DNA of 64,000 nt, taken from contig NZ_JAVAMS010000004.1 in assembly GCF_030730945.1 (NCBI RefSeq), positions 1 through 64,000 on the forward strand. Reading direction: 5' to 3'. Each line of letters begins with the position of its first letter. Position 1 is the stretch's first letter. The DNA is from Aurantiacibacter poecillastricola (GTDB lineage Bacteria; Pseudomonadota; Alphaproteobacteria; Sphingomonadales; Sphingomonadaceae). The position numbers and the translations under genes are program-made. The notes under the pieces are model-generated. The model searched no databases and was not told the origin of the DNA. It worked only from the letters and a program-made list of their open reading frames with translations. Below are positions 1 to 9,469 of this stretch, one piece after another.

Positions 1-2
1 CC

Positions 3-1796
3 GACGGAATCTATCTTGGGATCAATGCAGGCGTTGTGCTCGACAATTTCGATCTCGAGGGGATCGAGGTGTTGCGCGGCCCGCAGGGACTTCTTTTCGG
101 CCGCAATGTAACGGGTGGGGCGGTCGTGATGCGGACGACGCGCCCGGATTTCAATTTCAGGGCCAGTACCAAGGCATCGGTGGAAACCGGTCTGAAGAAA
201 ACCGTCAGTGCAATGGTCACAGGACCGATCGCTGAGGACGTCCTGGCCGCAAAGTTGGCCGTCTACTACAGCAAGGATGAGGGATGGTTCCGCAATCAGT
301 TTGATCAAAGCAGCTTTGGCAAATCCCGCGACATCATCATTCGCCCCGCGCTTAGCGTAAAGGGCGGCGACAACTTCCGGATGGATCTGCGCTATGAGCA
401 CGGCGACATTGATGGCGATGGCGCGCCAGTGCAGAGTCACGCGATTTTCCCGCGCGACACGTTCGGAATATCGATCGATTTTCCGGGGTACTATAATGCG
501 ACCTGGAATCAAGCAATCGCAGAGACCAACATCGATGTCGGCCTTGGAGACGGTGTGATAACCAACATCATGGGTTATCGGCAATTTCGGTCGAGGACTG
601 CCAGCGATATTGACGGGACGCCACAGCATTTTTTCAACGGCTACTTTAACATCAATCAAGAACAGATCAGCGATGAACTGCGTTATTCAGGAAAGATCGG
701 CGCCGTCGAGGTGACAACCGGGCTATATTACTTCGCGCAGGACCTGGCATACGCAGAGCAACGCGACCTTTTGGGCGGTGCGAGGATCGTATCGGGTGGC
801 GGGACTCAGGACCAAACAACCTGGGGAGCGTTCGCGTCAGCTGACTGGCATTTCAGCAATACGCTCACGCTCAATATCGGCGGGCGATACAGTTGGGAAC
901 GCAAGGCCGTGCGCATCGCACCGCTGGGTGCAAATGGGTGTGACGTGAACACGTTGCGCTGTGCCACGAACTTCATCGATGACGAAAGCTGGAAAAGCTT
1001 TACTCCGAAGCTTGGGCTACAATGGCAGCCGGATAATCAAACCCAAATCTATGGCTTCTATACCCGCGGCTTCCGCAGCGGTGGCTACAATTTGCGCAAT
1101 ACCGATCCCGGTGTTCCGCCCGGCCCTTTCGATCAGGAAACGCAGGACAGCTTCGAGATAGGCGCGAAGAAGCAGTTCGGAAGAAGCCGCCTCAACATCG
1201 CCTCGTTCTACAACCAGATGAAGAACCTCCAACGCGAAATCAACCTCCCGGGCCCGCTGGGAGTCAGCCAAGTGATCCGCAATACGGCGGATGCAACAAT
1301 CACGGGCTTCGAAGCGGAAGGCCAGTTCTTCATTGTGCCAAATCTGGTGCTCTCAGGACAGGTTGGCTATGTTCACGGGAAATATCGCAATATCCAGTTT
1401 GACATAAGCGGCGATGGCGTCATCAACGATGTAGATCGCGACCTGAAGCTTCCCAGGCTTTCACCGTGGACCTATGGTGCCGGGCTGACCTACGATCAGA
1501 CACTCGGCTCAGCAGGTACTGCAACGGCCCGCATAGACTTCACTCATCGTGACAGTGCCCGGTTCACTGACAATAATGCTGGGTTTCTGTCGCCAGCAGA
1601 CATGCTCGATGCAAGTCTGACATACAAAACCGCGGACCAGATCTGGCGCTTTTCGGTTTATGGGCGCAATCTACTCAACGAGGTTACATATGGCGGTGAT
1701 ACGCCGTTGACAGCCGCGTTCGGTGGCCCAGGCGCCAGCTTGTCACCCCTGAATAAGGGTCGGACGATCGGCGGAGAAGTGGCGCTGAGTTTCTAG
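3..1796 (+). CDS. TonB-dependent outer-membrane receptor (5' truncated)
   Basis: The gene is cut by the left window edge and is open from base 3, giving 597 visible residues. The visible N-terminus is the second half of a plug domain, with the typical VLRGPQGLLFGRN segment followed by GGAVVMRT. The remainder has the aromatic, alternating pattern of a 22-strand barrel and ends in Phe (VALSF). Such receptors import siderophores, vitamin B12 or glycans across the outer membrane using TonB energy. The substrate cannot be told from the sequence. The convergent LysR gene downstream may be a regulator, but this is inference. Base composition looks less GC-rich than the rest of the window. Confidence 0.93.
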   Translation, partial: DGIYLGINAGVVLDNFDLEGIEVLRGPQGLLFGRNVTGGAVVMRTTRPDFNFRASTKASVETGLKKTVSAMVTGPIAEDVLAAKLAVYYSKDEGWFRNQFDQSSFGKSRDIIIRPALSVKGGDNFRMDLRYEHGDIDGDGAPVQSHAIFPRDTFGISIDFPGYYNATWNQAIAETNIDVGLGDGVITNIMGYRQFRSRTASDIDGTPQHFFNGYFNINQEQISDELRYSGKIGAVEVTTGLYYFAQDLAYAEQRDLLGGARIVSGGGTQDQTTWGAFASADWHFSNTLTLNIGGRYSWERKAVRIAPLGANGCDVNTLRCATNFIDDESWKSFTPKLGLQWQPDNQTQIYGFYTRGFRSGGYNLRNTDPGVPPGPFDQETQDSFEIGAKKQFGRSRLNIASFYNQMKNLQREINLPGPLGVSQVIRNTADATITGFEAEGQFFIVPNLVLSGQVGYVHGKYRNIQFDISGDGVINDVDRDLKLPRLSPWTYGAGLTYDQTLGSAGTATARIDFTHRDSARFTDNNAGFLSPADMLDASLTYKTADQIWRFSVYGRNLLNEVTYGGDTPLTAAFGGPGASLSPLNKGRTIGGEVALSF

Positions 1797-1851
1797 AGTG
1801 ATCTGTGATTGATTGACCAACTTCACACGAACAAACGAAGATAAAAAGGTC

Positions 1852-1889
1852 ATAGCCTGTTCCGATTCCACAAAATCGGGACAGGCTAT
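1852..1889. terminator. Long hairpin between convergent genes
   Basis: A 16-bp inverted repeat (arms 1852-1867 and 1874-1889, with one T-G pair) surrounds a 6-base loop. It lies between the ends of the TonB receptor and the LysR gene. On the minus strand it is followed within a few bases by a T5 run (1844-1848 complemented), so it suits the LysR transcript best and may work in both directions. Its unusually long stem could also be a small palindromic repeat element. Confidence 0.55.
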
Positions 1890-1959
1890 ATACTGAGGGT
1901 CTGTCATTTGACCTTTACGATGCGAGCATGCATATGGCCGGACATATACTTGCTCCAGC

Positions 1960-2877
1960 CTACTGTTTCTGAGCATTAGACTCTGATGACCAATTCTGTC
2001 GCACTCGGGCGATGAGATCCCTAGCGGCGGGCTTGACCGGCCAGCGAGCACGTGCGGCGTACGCTAGCACCAGCGGTTCCAGCAGACCAGTATGTGGCAG
2101 CGTGACAAATTCGTCGCGAAACCATCCGGCAGAGGTGAATGCGCTAGCCACCAATCCGACGGAATCGGTAGCGGCCACGATCCTGCGAACGAGCGGAAAA
2201 TAATCCGTCATATGGATGCGATCTTCCGGGCGCTGATCGTTCACTTCGTATATCTGTCGAATGATAGGTGTATACGGCTCGGACGACGAAGGGACGACGA
2301 AGTCGCATCGCGCCAACATCTGCTTATCGATTGCAGTTTCGGAAAGGATCGGATGGTCTTTGCGAACGAAAGGCATGATATCAACCGCTGCAATCCGCTC
2401 GCATTTGAACTGAGGCCAACCGGCAAGCGCAGCCTCGAGCCCGAAGGCGACGTCGATGTCTCCGCGCGACAGCAATTGCACTGCGCGCTCACTATTTCCC
2501 GATACGATCTCGAGACGAACTCCCTCGTGGCGTTTGAGCAACCCGATTGCGGCGTCGTTGATTAGCCAGTCCATTGAACCTGGAAAAAGGCCAATTCTGA
2601 GGAGCCCAGCGTAAGGATCAGCACCACGATTGCGTTCTCTGAACAAATCGTCTGCATCCGCGAGCAAGCGCGCCGCGCGATCGATGAAGTCGCGACCCTC
2701 AGGCGTCACCAAGATGCCGCGCGACGTTCGATTGAAGAGAGCAATTCCGAGTTGTTGCTCCAGATCGGCGACGCTCTTAGTCACAGCTGACTGTGTCACG
2801 CCCACGGCATTGGCCGCTCCTGTGAAGGAACCTATTCGAGCAACTGCGACCGCATATTTGAGACGGGAATCAAGCAC
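1960..2877 (-). CDS. LysR-family transcriptional regulator
   Basis: This is a 305-residue protein of normal LysR length. Residues about 1-60 form the winged helix-turn-helix, including GSFTGAANAVGVTQSAVTKS and the LEQQLGIALFNR wing. Residues about 90-295 form the periplasmic-binding-like effector domain. The start is GTG, preceded by AAGG at 8 bases. It converges on the TonB receptor. An IS3 element lies only 45 bases upstream, so the native promoter or a divergent partner gene may have been separated. The target and inducer are not known. Confidence 0.92.
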   Translation of the reverse strand: MLDSRLKYAVAVARIGSFTGAANAVGVTQSAVTKSVADLEQQLGIALFNRTSRGILVTPEGRDFIDRAARLLADADDLFRERNRGADPYAGLLRIGLFPGSMDWLINDAAIGLLKRHEGVRLEIVSGNSERAVQLLSRGDIDVAFGLEAALAGWPQFKCERIAAVDIMPFVRKDHPILSETAIDKQMLARCDFVVPSSSEPYTPIIRQIYEVNDQRPEDRIHMTDYFPLVRRIVAATDSVGLVASAFTSAGWFRDEFVTLPHTGLLEPLVLAYAARARWPVKPAARDLIARVRQNWSSESNAQKQ

Positions 2878-2996
2878 AGATGGGCCTTCTATGGGTTCTC
2901 GACTCCCTACGCTACAGGGAGGTGTCCGTCGTCAGAACATTTGGCACAACTCGCGGCGTGTGCTTGCGGAGTGTGGGCCTCGTCTTGGATTGATGT

Positions 2997-4049
2997 TTAA
3001 GCGGCGAGCTTGCGGTGTTGCAAGCGCCGATATTCGAGTGTCTGTCGTTTGATCCTTTCTCGTCGTTTGATGATCTCGGGTGCCCTGCCGAAGTAGGCGT
3101 CGGCAGGTGTCACATTGTCGAGGCTCTCGTGGTAGCGCTGGTGATTGTAGTGCTCGACGAACGCCTCGATTTGCTGTTCGAGATCGCCGGGCAGGCAGTA
3201 GTTTTCCAGCAGGACGCGGTTCTTCAATGTCTGGTACCAGCGCTCGATCTTGCCCTGTGTCTGCGGATGGAAGGGCGCACCGCGCACATGGTCCATTTGT
3301 TTGCCGTCGAGATAATCCGCCAGTTCCCCGGCGATGTAGTTGGGGCCATTGTCGCTGAGCAGACGCGGCCTATGCAAGACATTGGCATGATCACAGCCTG
3401 AGGCTTTCAGCGCCATATCGAGCGTTTCAGTGACGTCGCTGGCGCACATGGTCGAACACAGCCGCTAGGCGATGATGTAGCGTGAGTAATCGTCGAGCAC
3501 CGTCGATAGATACATCCAACCCCACCCGATGATCTTGAAGTAGGTAAAGTCCGTCTGCCACATCTCGTTCGGGCGGGTGGTCTTCGTATGGAACACCTCT
3601 GCCGCCTTGATGACCGTGTAGGCCGGGCTGGTGATCAGATCATGGGCCTTGAGCAGAAGGTAAACCGTGGCTTCCGATACGAAGTAGCGCTTCTCGTCGG
3701 TGAAGCGCACCGCCAGTTCGCGCGGAGACAGATCGGTCTGTTCCAGCGCCATCTCGACGATCTCATCCTGGACCTCGGGCGCGATCCTGTTCCACACCCG
3801 GCTTGGCGCAGATGGCCGGTCTGCCAGTGCCTCCGGTCCGCCTTCAAGGAAGCGGTCATACCAGCGGTGGAAAGTGCGCCTTGCCACGCCGAGCTGGTCC
3901 AGCGTGCGCGTGGCTGGCAGGTGCGACTGCTCGACGATCCGGATAATCCCCAGCTTCTCGGATGCGGGATATCTCATTCTTCGTCTCCCCCATCCGCGAT
4001 CATGCTTTTTTTGAGCAACCGATTCTCCAGGGTGAGGTCCGCTACGCAT
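2997..4049 (-). pseudogene. IS3-family transposase OrfB, broken by an in-frame stop
   Basis: The OrfB frame carries the DDE integrase core of the IS3 family. The first Asp is in WQTDFTYFK, upstream of a TAG at 3465-3467. The second Asp (LSDNGPNY) and the Glu (KIERWYQTLKNR) lie downstream of it. Both halves are in the same frame, and relatives usually have Trp at this position (IIAW), so a single TGG-to-TAG change explains the break. No start codon near 3449 would rebuild the triad, so transposase activity should be lost. Confidence 0.88.
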
Positions 4050-4348
4050 TCCTTCAGATCGCGGGCCTCACGGCGAAGATCCTTCACCTCGTCAGTGGTC
4101 GCAGAACGGGCCGTATCGCCAGCAAGCCTGCGCTTGCCGGCCTCCATGAACTCCTTGGACCAGGTGTAATACAGGCACTGGGCAATGCTCTCACGGCGGC
4201 ACAGTTCGGCAATGGAAGCATCGCCGCGCAGACCCTCCAGAACGATCCGGATCTTGTCGTCGGCGGAGAAGTGTCGGCGAGTCTTGCGCCGAATGTCCTT
4301 TACGACCTGCTCGGCAGGCATCTTGGATTTTGAGGATTTGGGCTTCAT
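3974..4348 (-). CDS. IS3-family transposase OrfA
   Basis: A 124-residue protein with an N-terminal helix-turn-helix of the IS3 OrfA type (FSADDKIRIVLEGLRG, then SIAELCRRE, then YYTWSKEF). A C-terminal leucine-zipper-like coiled coil follows (EVKDLRREARDLKE, LENRLLKK). It binds the element ends. The zero frame runs through AAA AAA AGC at 4006-4012. A -1 slip there enters the OrfB frame, giving the OrfAB transposase in related elements. The reading frame is intact. Confidence 0.9.
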   Translation of the reverse strand: MKPKSSKSKMPAEQVVKDIRRKTRRHFSADDKIRIVLEGLRGDASIAELCRRESIAQCLYYTWSKEFMEAGKRRLAGDTARSATTDEVKDLRREARDLKECVADLTLENRLLKKSMIADGGDEE

Positions 4349-4521
4349 CTTCGTTCCTTCGTCACTACGACGAAGCCCAAATCCTCCTTAACTTACAACC
4401 TCAAATCTGTGCCATAGGCGCTGACGGGGAACAAGTCCGGATGTGATGCCTCTTCTGCCTGCCTTTAGCTCAAGTTTTTCGAAGCCGACCTGCTCCATGG
4501 TTTCACCGAACCGTGGAATTT

Positions 4522-4761
4522 TCAAGTCGCCTCGACCGACTTGATCCAGTCGTCAATTTCTGACTCGATCCAGACAGTACATTTCGAACCCAGCGATCGA
4601 GAGCGGGGGAATGACCCGTCCCGCATCCGCTGATAGATCGCTGATCGTCGCATTCCGACGCGGGCCATAACTTCGGGTAGCCGAACAAGCCGCTCCTGAA
4701 ATCTGGCTTCTCGATTAACCGTGCCGGATAATTCGGCACTCTCGCGCTTCGGGTCTGACAT
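4522..4761 (-). CDS. AlpA-family / excisionase-like DNA-binding protein
   Basis: A 79-residue protein starting at the ATG at 4761 with AGGA upstream. It holds the AlpA pattern: RLVRLPEVMARVGMRRSAIY, then MRDGSFPRSRSL, then WIESEIDDWIKS. AlpA proteins are small winged-helix regulators found on integrated phages and islands, where they act on integrase or excision genes. It lies about 280 bases from the 3' end of a tRNA-Val gene, a common integration site. No integrase lies beside it, so it is probably the leftover of a decayed element. Confidence 0.82.
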   Translation of the reverse strand: MSDPKRESAELSGTVNREARFQERLVRLPEVMARVGMRRSAIYQRMRDGSFPRSRSLGSKCTVWIESEIDDWIKSVEAT

Positions 4762-5043
4762 CCTGTCTTCCTGGTAACATAGCGATCCTCCCCAGGATTG
4801 ATTGCGGGATACCAAACGCTCTCAGGTGTAGGAAAGCAAGAAGAACAGAAAAAGAACAAGCAGCATTGGAATGAAGCGTTTGCGAATGTGCCGGCTCAGG
4901 TGTCTGTGCGTCGGGCCCTGGACAGACCACTGATCCGACATTTTTCACCAGCAAGCTGCTTCAGCACCGCACGCAGTGACCACGAATCTTTTTCATACTT
5001 TTTTCATACACAATCCATGATGTCAGCTAAATACCTGAAATCA
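4762..5043. other. Gene-free gap between alpA-like gene and tRNA-Val
   Basis: About 280 bases without a convincing gene. It contains a 10-base direct repeat TTTTTCATAC at 4989-4998 and 5000-5009, just beyond the tRNA 3' end. It is A/T-richer than its surroundings. It may be the scar of a lost integrase or attachment region. That is inference only. Confidence 0.4.
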
Positions 5044-5118
5044 TGGTGGGCGCGGCAGGGATTGAACCTGCGACCCCACCCGTGTGAAGGGTGTGCTCTA
5101 CCACTGAGCTACGCGCCC
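5044..5118 (-). tRNA. tRNA-Val (CAC anticodon)
   Basis: A cloverleaf folds on the minus strand. The acceptor arms are GGGCGCG and CGCGCCC, and the CCA end is encoded at 5044-5046. The anticodon stem CACCC/GGGTG encloses the loop TTCACAC, which places CAC at positions 34-36. The T-loop GGTTCAATCC is present. Length is 75 nt including CCA. Its 3' end faces the AlpA/IS region, as expected if the tRNA served as an integration site. Confidence 0.96.
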
Positions 5119-5199
5119 GCCGATTCACGGCAGGGGCGCGCCTTTGCCAGTTTCGATGCCTCAAGACAAGGCCTGATTGCGCGGGTGGGCTATCCCCTG

Positions 5200-7104
5200 T
5201 CAGTCGAGGCCTAGCTTCGAGAACAATGCCAGCCACGTACCATTGCCGACCTGATTGGAAATGGTGCCACGGCTTCCCGGGACGAGGGCGCACTCCAGGC
5301 ACCTTGCCTGCACGCCTTCCACTGCCATGAGGCGGTCGATACCCGATATGGCTTCACCCAGGCGCGCGACTTCACGGCGGGCAAAGATCGAGGCGATGTC
5401 GCGCGCGCCTTCCTCGCTTGCCTCGTCATTTCCCATGAGCAGGCGAGCCAGCAGCGTGTCGTAGCTGGGAATGTCGGACCCCAGATAGTCGACCTCGTAT
5501 GAGCCGGCTTCGAGCCCCGCGCGTTCCGCGGTCCAGGCGATAGCCGTGGGAAGATCGCCGAACTGGTCGACCAGACCCAGTTGCCGCGCCGCGCCGCCAT
5601 CCCATACGCGGCCCTGGCCCAGCTCGTCCGCGCGTTCGGGCGTAATGCCGCGCGCCTGCGATACGAGGGCGAGGAAGCGCGAATAGAAGTTGCTGGTCGA
5701 AGCCTGCAGCACGGCATCGGCCTCCGGTGTGAAGCCTGCGAGCACGTTTGGCTGGCCTGATAGGCCCGTGGTGCGGACGCCATCGGTGGCGACGCCATAC
5801 TCGGCCAGCAATTCCTCGAAACTGGGCACGATCAGGAAAACCCCGATCGAGCCGGTGATCGTCTCGGGTTCGGCGAAAATGCGTTCGCCCGGCGTGGCGA
5901 TCCAGTAGCCGCCGCTGGCCGCGGTGTTGGCCATGGATACTGCAACCGGGGTCCCTGCCTCGCGGTGGCGCATGATGGCGCGGCGAATGGTTTCGGATCC
6001 CGTGACCGTGCCGCCGGGCGAGTTGATGCGCACGACCAGCCCGTCGAGGTCATCGTTCAGGGCATCGTCCAGCAGCCGCGAAATGCGCGCCGCACCGGCT
6101 GATCCCGGCCCGGCCTCTCCGTCGGAAATCTCACCATCGACGGTGATGACGGCAATGTGGCCTTCCGTGCCGAACTCTCGCGAGCGACGCACTTCGGCGA
6201 GCCACGGATCGAAGCCGGTCGAGGCGAAAGCGCCGGGCTGGTCGCTCCATTCATCTTCGCCAACCTCCGTTGCGATGCGCTCGCCCCATTCCTCGCGGCT
6301 GCCGATCCGGTCGGCAAGACCCGCGGCAAGCGAGGCCTCGGCAATGTCGTTGGAAGAGGCCGCGAGCCAGCCCCCCACATCGCCGGTAACAAGATCGATA
6401 TCGGCCTGCGGCCGTGCGGAGGTGACGTTCGCCAGCCATTCCTGCCACAGCGCCGTGTAGATCTGCGAGATGTTCTCCCGCGCTTCGGGGGACATGCTGT
6501 CCTGCGTGTAGGGTTCGACCGCGCTCTTGTAGGTGCCCACGCGGTAGACGTTGGCCGTGATGTTGAAGCGTTCCAGCGCGTCTCCGAAATAGGGCCGCTC
6601 GCCGCCAGGGCCTGAAATCGCGACGCCGCCCATGGGATCCACCCAGATCTCGTCCGAATGCGAGGCAAGCAGCATGCCATCGTCGCTGTAGGCGTAGGCA
6701 TAGGTATAGATCGGCTTGCCAGCGGCGCTGAAGCGGTCGAGCGCGCCGGCAATCTCGGCCAAGTGCACCGCACCTCCGCCGAGGAAGCCGGTAAGATCCA
6801 GTGCCAGCACCTTCACCCGCTCGTCGGCAGCGGCGCCGTCAATGGCCTCGATCAGGTCACGCGCGGCATATTCGCGCAAGGGGAGCGTGTCCGAAAGTAC
6901 CAGCTGCATAAGGTCTATGGGAGCAACCTCCTCCACCACGCTGCCGTTGATATCTAGCAGCAGCGCCCCTTCGCGCACGACGCCCGGATTGGGCCGCGCG
7001 CTCAGCACCGCAAACAGGGCAACGAAGAACAGCAGCAGGAAGACCAAGGCCAAAGCATCCTTGATGCCGACCAGCAGCCTCCAGACCTTGCCTGCAAATG
7101 CCAT
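5200..7104 (-). CDS. sppA: Signal peptide peptidase SppA, 67K type
   Basis: This is a 634-residue inner-membrane serine protease that degrades cleaved signal peptides. I chose the ATG at 7104 (MAFAGK), which has AAAGGGG upstream and places one membrane segment at about residues 13-36. Two tandem peptidase S49 domains follow. The expected Ser/Lys dyad is visible: Lys about 193 in VGTYKSAVEPYT in the first half, and Ser about 397 in NTAASGGYW in the second half. These match the spacing of the E. coli enzyme (Lys209, Ser409). It is divergent from pyrB, with a shared 113-bp gap. Confidence 0.95.
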   Translation of the reverse strand: MAFAGKVWRLLVGIKDALALVFLLLFFVALFAVLSARPNPGVVREGALLLDINGSVVEEVAPIDLMQLVLSDTLPLREYAARDLIEAIDGAAADERVKVLALDLTGFLGGGAVHLAEIAGALDRFSAAGKPIYTYAYAYSDDGMLLASHSDEIWVDPMGGVAISGPGGERPYFGDALERFNITANVYRVGTYKSAVEPYTQDSMSPEARENISQIYTALWQEWLANVTSARPQADIDLVTGDVGGWLAASSNDIAEASLAAGLADRIGSREEWGERIATEVGEDEWSDQPGAFASTGFDPWLAEVRRSREFGTEGHIAVITVDGEISDGEAGPGSAGAARISRLLDDALNDDLDGLVVRINSPGGTVTGSETIRRAIMRHREAGTPVAVSMANTAASGGYWIATPGERIFAEPETITGSIGVFLIVPSFEELLAEYGVATDGVRTTGLSGQPNVLAGFTPEADAVLQASTSNFYSRFLALVSQARGITPERADELGQGRVWDGGAARQLGLVDQFGDLPTAIAWTAERAGLEAGSYEVDYLGSDIPSYDTLLARLLMGNDEASEEGARDIASIFARREVARLGEAISGIDRLMAVEGVQARCLECALVPGSRGTISNQVGNGTWLALFSKLGLD

Positions 7105-7217
7105 GACGCAGCGTACCCCTTTCGTTTGCCTTTCCCTCCATTTAGGGAGCCGCGAAGGCAAGGGCCAGAGATAAGAGCTTGAGCCGCCGATACCCCTCGA
7201 TTAAGGGCTTGGCTTTA

Positions 7218-8249
7218 ATGACATCGCCGCACAATCCCTCAACAGGCAGCCGTTTCCCGAAAGGTGGCCGGGCCTTTCCGCATCGCGACCTCCTCGCCAT
7301 TTCGGCGCTGGAGCGGCACGAGATCCTGTACCTGCTGGCAGAGGCCGAGCAGTACGTTGCGTTCAATCGCCAGGCGTCCAAGCATTCGGAGAAACTGGCG
7401 GGCCTTACGACCATCAACGCCTTCTTCGAGAATTCGACCCGCACGCTGCTTTCCTTCGAGATCGCGGGCAAACGACTTGGCGCCGATGTCGTGAACATGC
7501 ATGCCGCCCAGTCCAGCGTGAAGAAGGGTGAGACGCTGATCGACACCGCGGTTACATTGAACGCCATGCGCGCCGATGCGATCGTGATCCGCCACGGCAG
7601 CAGCGGGGCGGTGGGCCTGATCGCACGGCATGTCGATTGCCCGGTGCTCAATGCCGGCGACGGGCAGCACGAACACCCGACCCAGGCCCTGCTCGATGCG
7701 CTGGCGCTGCGCCACAAGCTGCGCGAGAGAGGGCACGAAGCCGAGGATTTTACCGGCCTGACGGTTACCATCTGCGGCGATATCCTGCACAGCCGGGTCG
7801 CTCGGTCAAACATACTCTGCCTGCAGGCGCTGGGAGCGACCGTGCGCCTGTGCGCGCCGCCCGCGCTCATGCCTTCGGGTATCGTCAACATGGGCGCAGA
7901 GCCGTTTCACGATTTCGATGCCGCGCTGGACCGGGCGGATGTGGTGATGATGCTGCGCTTGCAGAACGAGCGGATGGATGGGCAGTTCATCCCTTCGCCG
8001 CGCGAATACCGCCACCTTTACGGTTTGACGCCTGAACGCCTTGCGCTGGCGAGGGACGATGCAATCATCATGCATCCCGGCCCGATGAACCGCGGCGTGG
8101 AGATCGACAGCGCGGTGGCCGACCTTGCGGGACGTTCGATCATCACTTCGCAAGTGGAAATGGGCGTCGCGATCCGCATGGCCTGTCTCGACGTGCTGAC
8201 CCGCAAGGCGCGCGGCGTGCCCGGATGGGGCAAGGGGGAGTGGGTATGA
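7218..8249 (+). CDS. pyrB: Aspartate carbamoyltransferase catalytic subunit
   Basis: This 343-residue enzyme joins carbamoyl phosphate and aspartate in the second step of pyrimidine synthesis. The ATG at 7218 has AAGGG at 7203-7207. The carbamoyl-phosphate motif FFENSTRT is near residue 75, the aspartate-loop region HGSSGAV near 130, and HPGPMNRG near 290. No regulatory pyrI is present. The stop overlaps the start of the next gene (ATGA at 8246), so the two are translationally coupled. In Pseudomonas-type enzymes PyrB forms a dodecamer with an inactive dihydroorotase homologue, and the same arrangement is likely here. Confidence 0.96.
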   Translation: MTSPHNPSTGSRFPKGGRAFPHRDLLAISALERHEILYLLAEAEQYVAFNRQASKHSEKLAGLTTINAFFENSTRTLLSFEIAGKRLGADVVNMHAAQSSVKKGETLIDTAVTLNAMRADAIVIRHGSSGAVGLIARHVDCPVLNAGDGQHEHPTQALLDALALRHKLRERGHEAEDFTGLTVTICGDILHSRVARSNILCLQALGATVRLCAPPALMPSGIVNMGAEPFHDFDAALDRADVVMMLRLQNERMDGQFIPSPREYRHLYGLTPERLALARDDAIIMHPGPMNRGVEIDSAVADLAGRSIITSQVEMGVAIRMACLDVLTRKARGVPGWGKGEWV

Positions 8250-9469
8250 AACAGGTTCGCCCACTGGCAATCACGAACGGCACCCTGGTCACGCCATCGG
8301 GTTTGATCGAGGGCGCTCTCCGATGCGAGCAATGCCTGATTACCCAAGGGGAACCGCAAGACGGAGACGAAATTGTCGACGCGCGCGGCAAGCTCGTAGT
8401 ACCGGGCATCGTCGACCTTGGCGTATTCTCCATCGACAAGCCTGCCTTCCATTTCGGTGGCATCACTCGCGCGGCATTGATGCCCGACCTTTCCCCACCG
8501 CTCGATCACCCGGCGCGCGTGCGGTTCCTCGCCCAGAGCGGCAAGCCGGACCTGTGGGTCCATCCGCTGGCGAGCGCCACGCAGGGGCTTGAGGGTAGGC
8601 AACTCGCAGAGATCGCTCTCATGCGCGAGGCCGGGGCGAAGGCGATCGCCACGGGCCGCAAGTGGATCGGTGATAGCGGCGTGATGCTGCGCCTGCTGCA
8701 ATATGCCGCGATGCTCGACATGGTCGTCGTCACCCATGCAGAGGATGCAGGGGTCGCGGGCAATGCCGCGGCCACGGCTGGCGAAATGGCGACACGTCTC
8801 GGCCTGCCGAGCGCGCCGAAAGAAGCTGAAACGCTTGCGCTTGCGCGGGACATTGCCCTTGCCGAGATCTGCGGCGCCCGCATCCACGCGCGGCAGGTCA
8901 CGACTCGTGCCGGGCTGGACTTGGTGCGGCAGGCCAAGGCGCGCGGGGTGGCGATTACCGCGGGCGTCACGCCGGCGCATTTCATGCTCTCCGACTTGGC
9001 AATGGGCGACTATCGCACCTTTACGCGCCTTTCCCCGCCTTTGCGCGAGGAGGAGGACCGAAGGGCCGTCGTGGAAGCCATTGGCGACGGCACGATCGAT
9101 GTCATCGCCAGCGGCCACGACCCGCGCGGGCCGGAAGACAAGAACCTGCCTTTCGCCGATGCCGCCGCAGGAATGGCCGGGGCCGAGACCCTGCTCGCCA
9201 TGACGCTGACGCTGGTGCGCGACGAGGTGATCGACCTGCCTCGGGCCTTCGACTTGCTGGCGCGCAATCCCGCCCGATTGCTGGGTGTGGAGGCCGGCTC
9301 GCTCGAAACCGGCTACGAAGCGGATATCGCGCTGGTCGATCCGGAAGAGCCCTGGGTGGTGGATTCACGGCAAATGGCAGCTGCTGCGGGCAATACCCCG
9401 TTTGATCGACAGCCCGTGCAGGGGCGGGTCAAGGCCTTGTGGAAGGGAGGTGTACGCGTTGACCTATGA
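8246..9469 (+). CDS. Dihydroorotase homologue, probably catalytically inactive (PyrC'-like)
   Basis: This 407-residue amidohydrolase-fold protein aligns with class I dihydroorotases along its length ([45 protein letters not shown]). Several metal and catalytic residues are missing. The first HxH after PGIVD is replaced by LGVF. The second-metal His region reads IHARQVT. The catalytic Asp region, normally TDHAPH, reads SGHDPRG. Only the His of VVTHAED is retained. It starts at 8246 inside the pyrB stop. By analogy with pyrBC' of Pseudomonas it probably acts as a structural partner of PyrB. A real dihydroorotase should be encoded elsewhere. Confidence 0.85.
   Translation: MKQVRPLAITNGTLVTPSGLIEGALRCEQCLITQGEPQDGDEIVDARGKLVVPGIVDLGVFSIDKPAFHFGGITRAALMPDLSPPLDHPARVRFLAQSGKPDLWVHPLASATQGLEGRQLAEIALMREAGAKAIATGRKWIGDSGVMLRLLQYAAMLDMVVVTHAEDAGVAGNAAATAGEMATRLGLPSAPKEAETLALARDIALAEICGARIHARQVTTRAGLDLVRQAKARGVAITAGVTPAHFMLSDLAMGDYRTFTRLSPPLREEEDRRAVVEAIGDGTIDVIASGHDPRGPEDKNLPFADAAAGMAGAETLLAMTLTLVRDEVIDLPRAFDLLARNPARLLGVEAGSLETGYEADIALVDPEEPWVVDSRQMAAAAGNTPFDRQPVQGRVKALWKGGVRVDL

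Larger units (their letters stand above)
2923..4433 (-). mobile_element. IS3-family insertion sequence, about 1.5 kb
   Basis: Imperfect terminal inverted repeats define both ends. The left end begins TGTCCGTCGTCAG at 2923. The right end, read on the minus strand from 4433, begins TGTTCCCCGTCAG, and similarity continues through a shared TGGCACA. The ends have the IS3-type 5'-TG...CA-3'. Inside are orfA and orfB in the usual overlapping arrangement with an A7G slippery run. I see no clear target duplication (AGG at left, AGT at right). OrfB has an in-frame stop, so this copy is probably immobile unless helped in trans. Confidence 0.9.

Noticed and set aside
3465..3467. The transposase TAG as programmed readthrough
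   Set aside because: IS3 elements use -1 frameshifting between orfA and orfB, not readthrough inside the catalytic core. A plain nonsense mutation is simpler.
8246..9469. Annotation as active dihydroorotase
   Set aside because: Overall similarity is good, but the HxH and catalytic Asp blocks are replaced.
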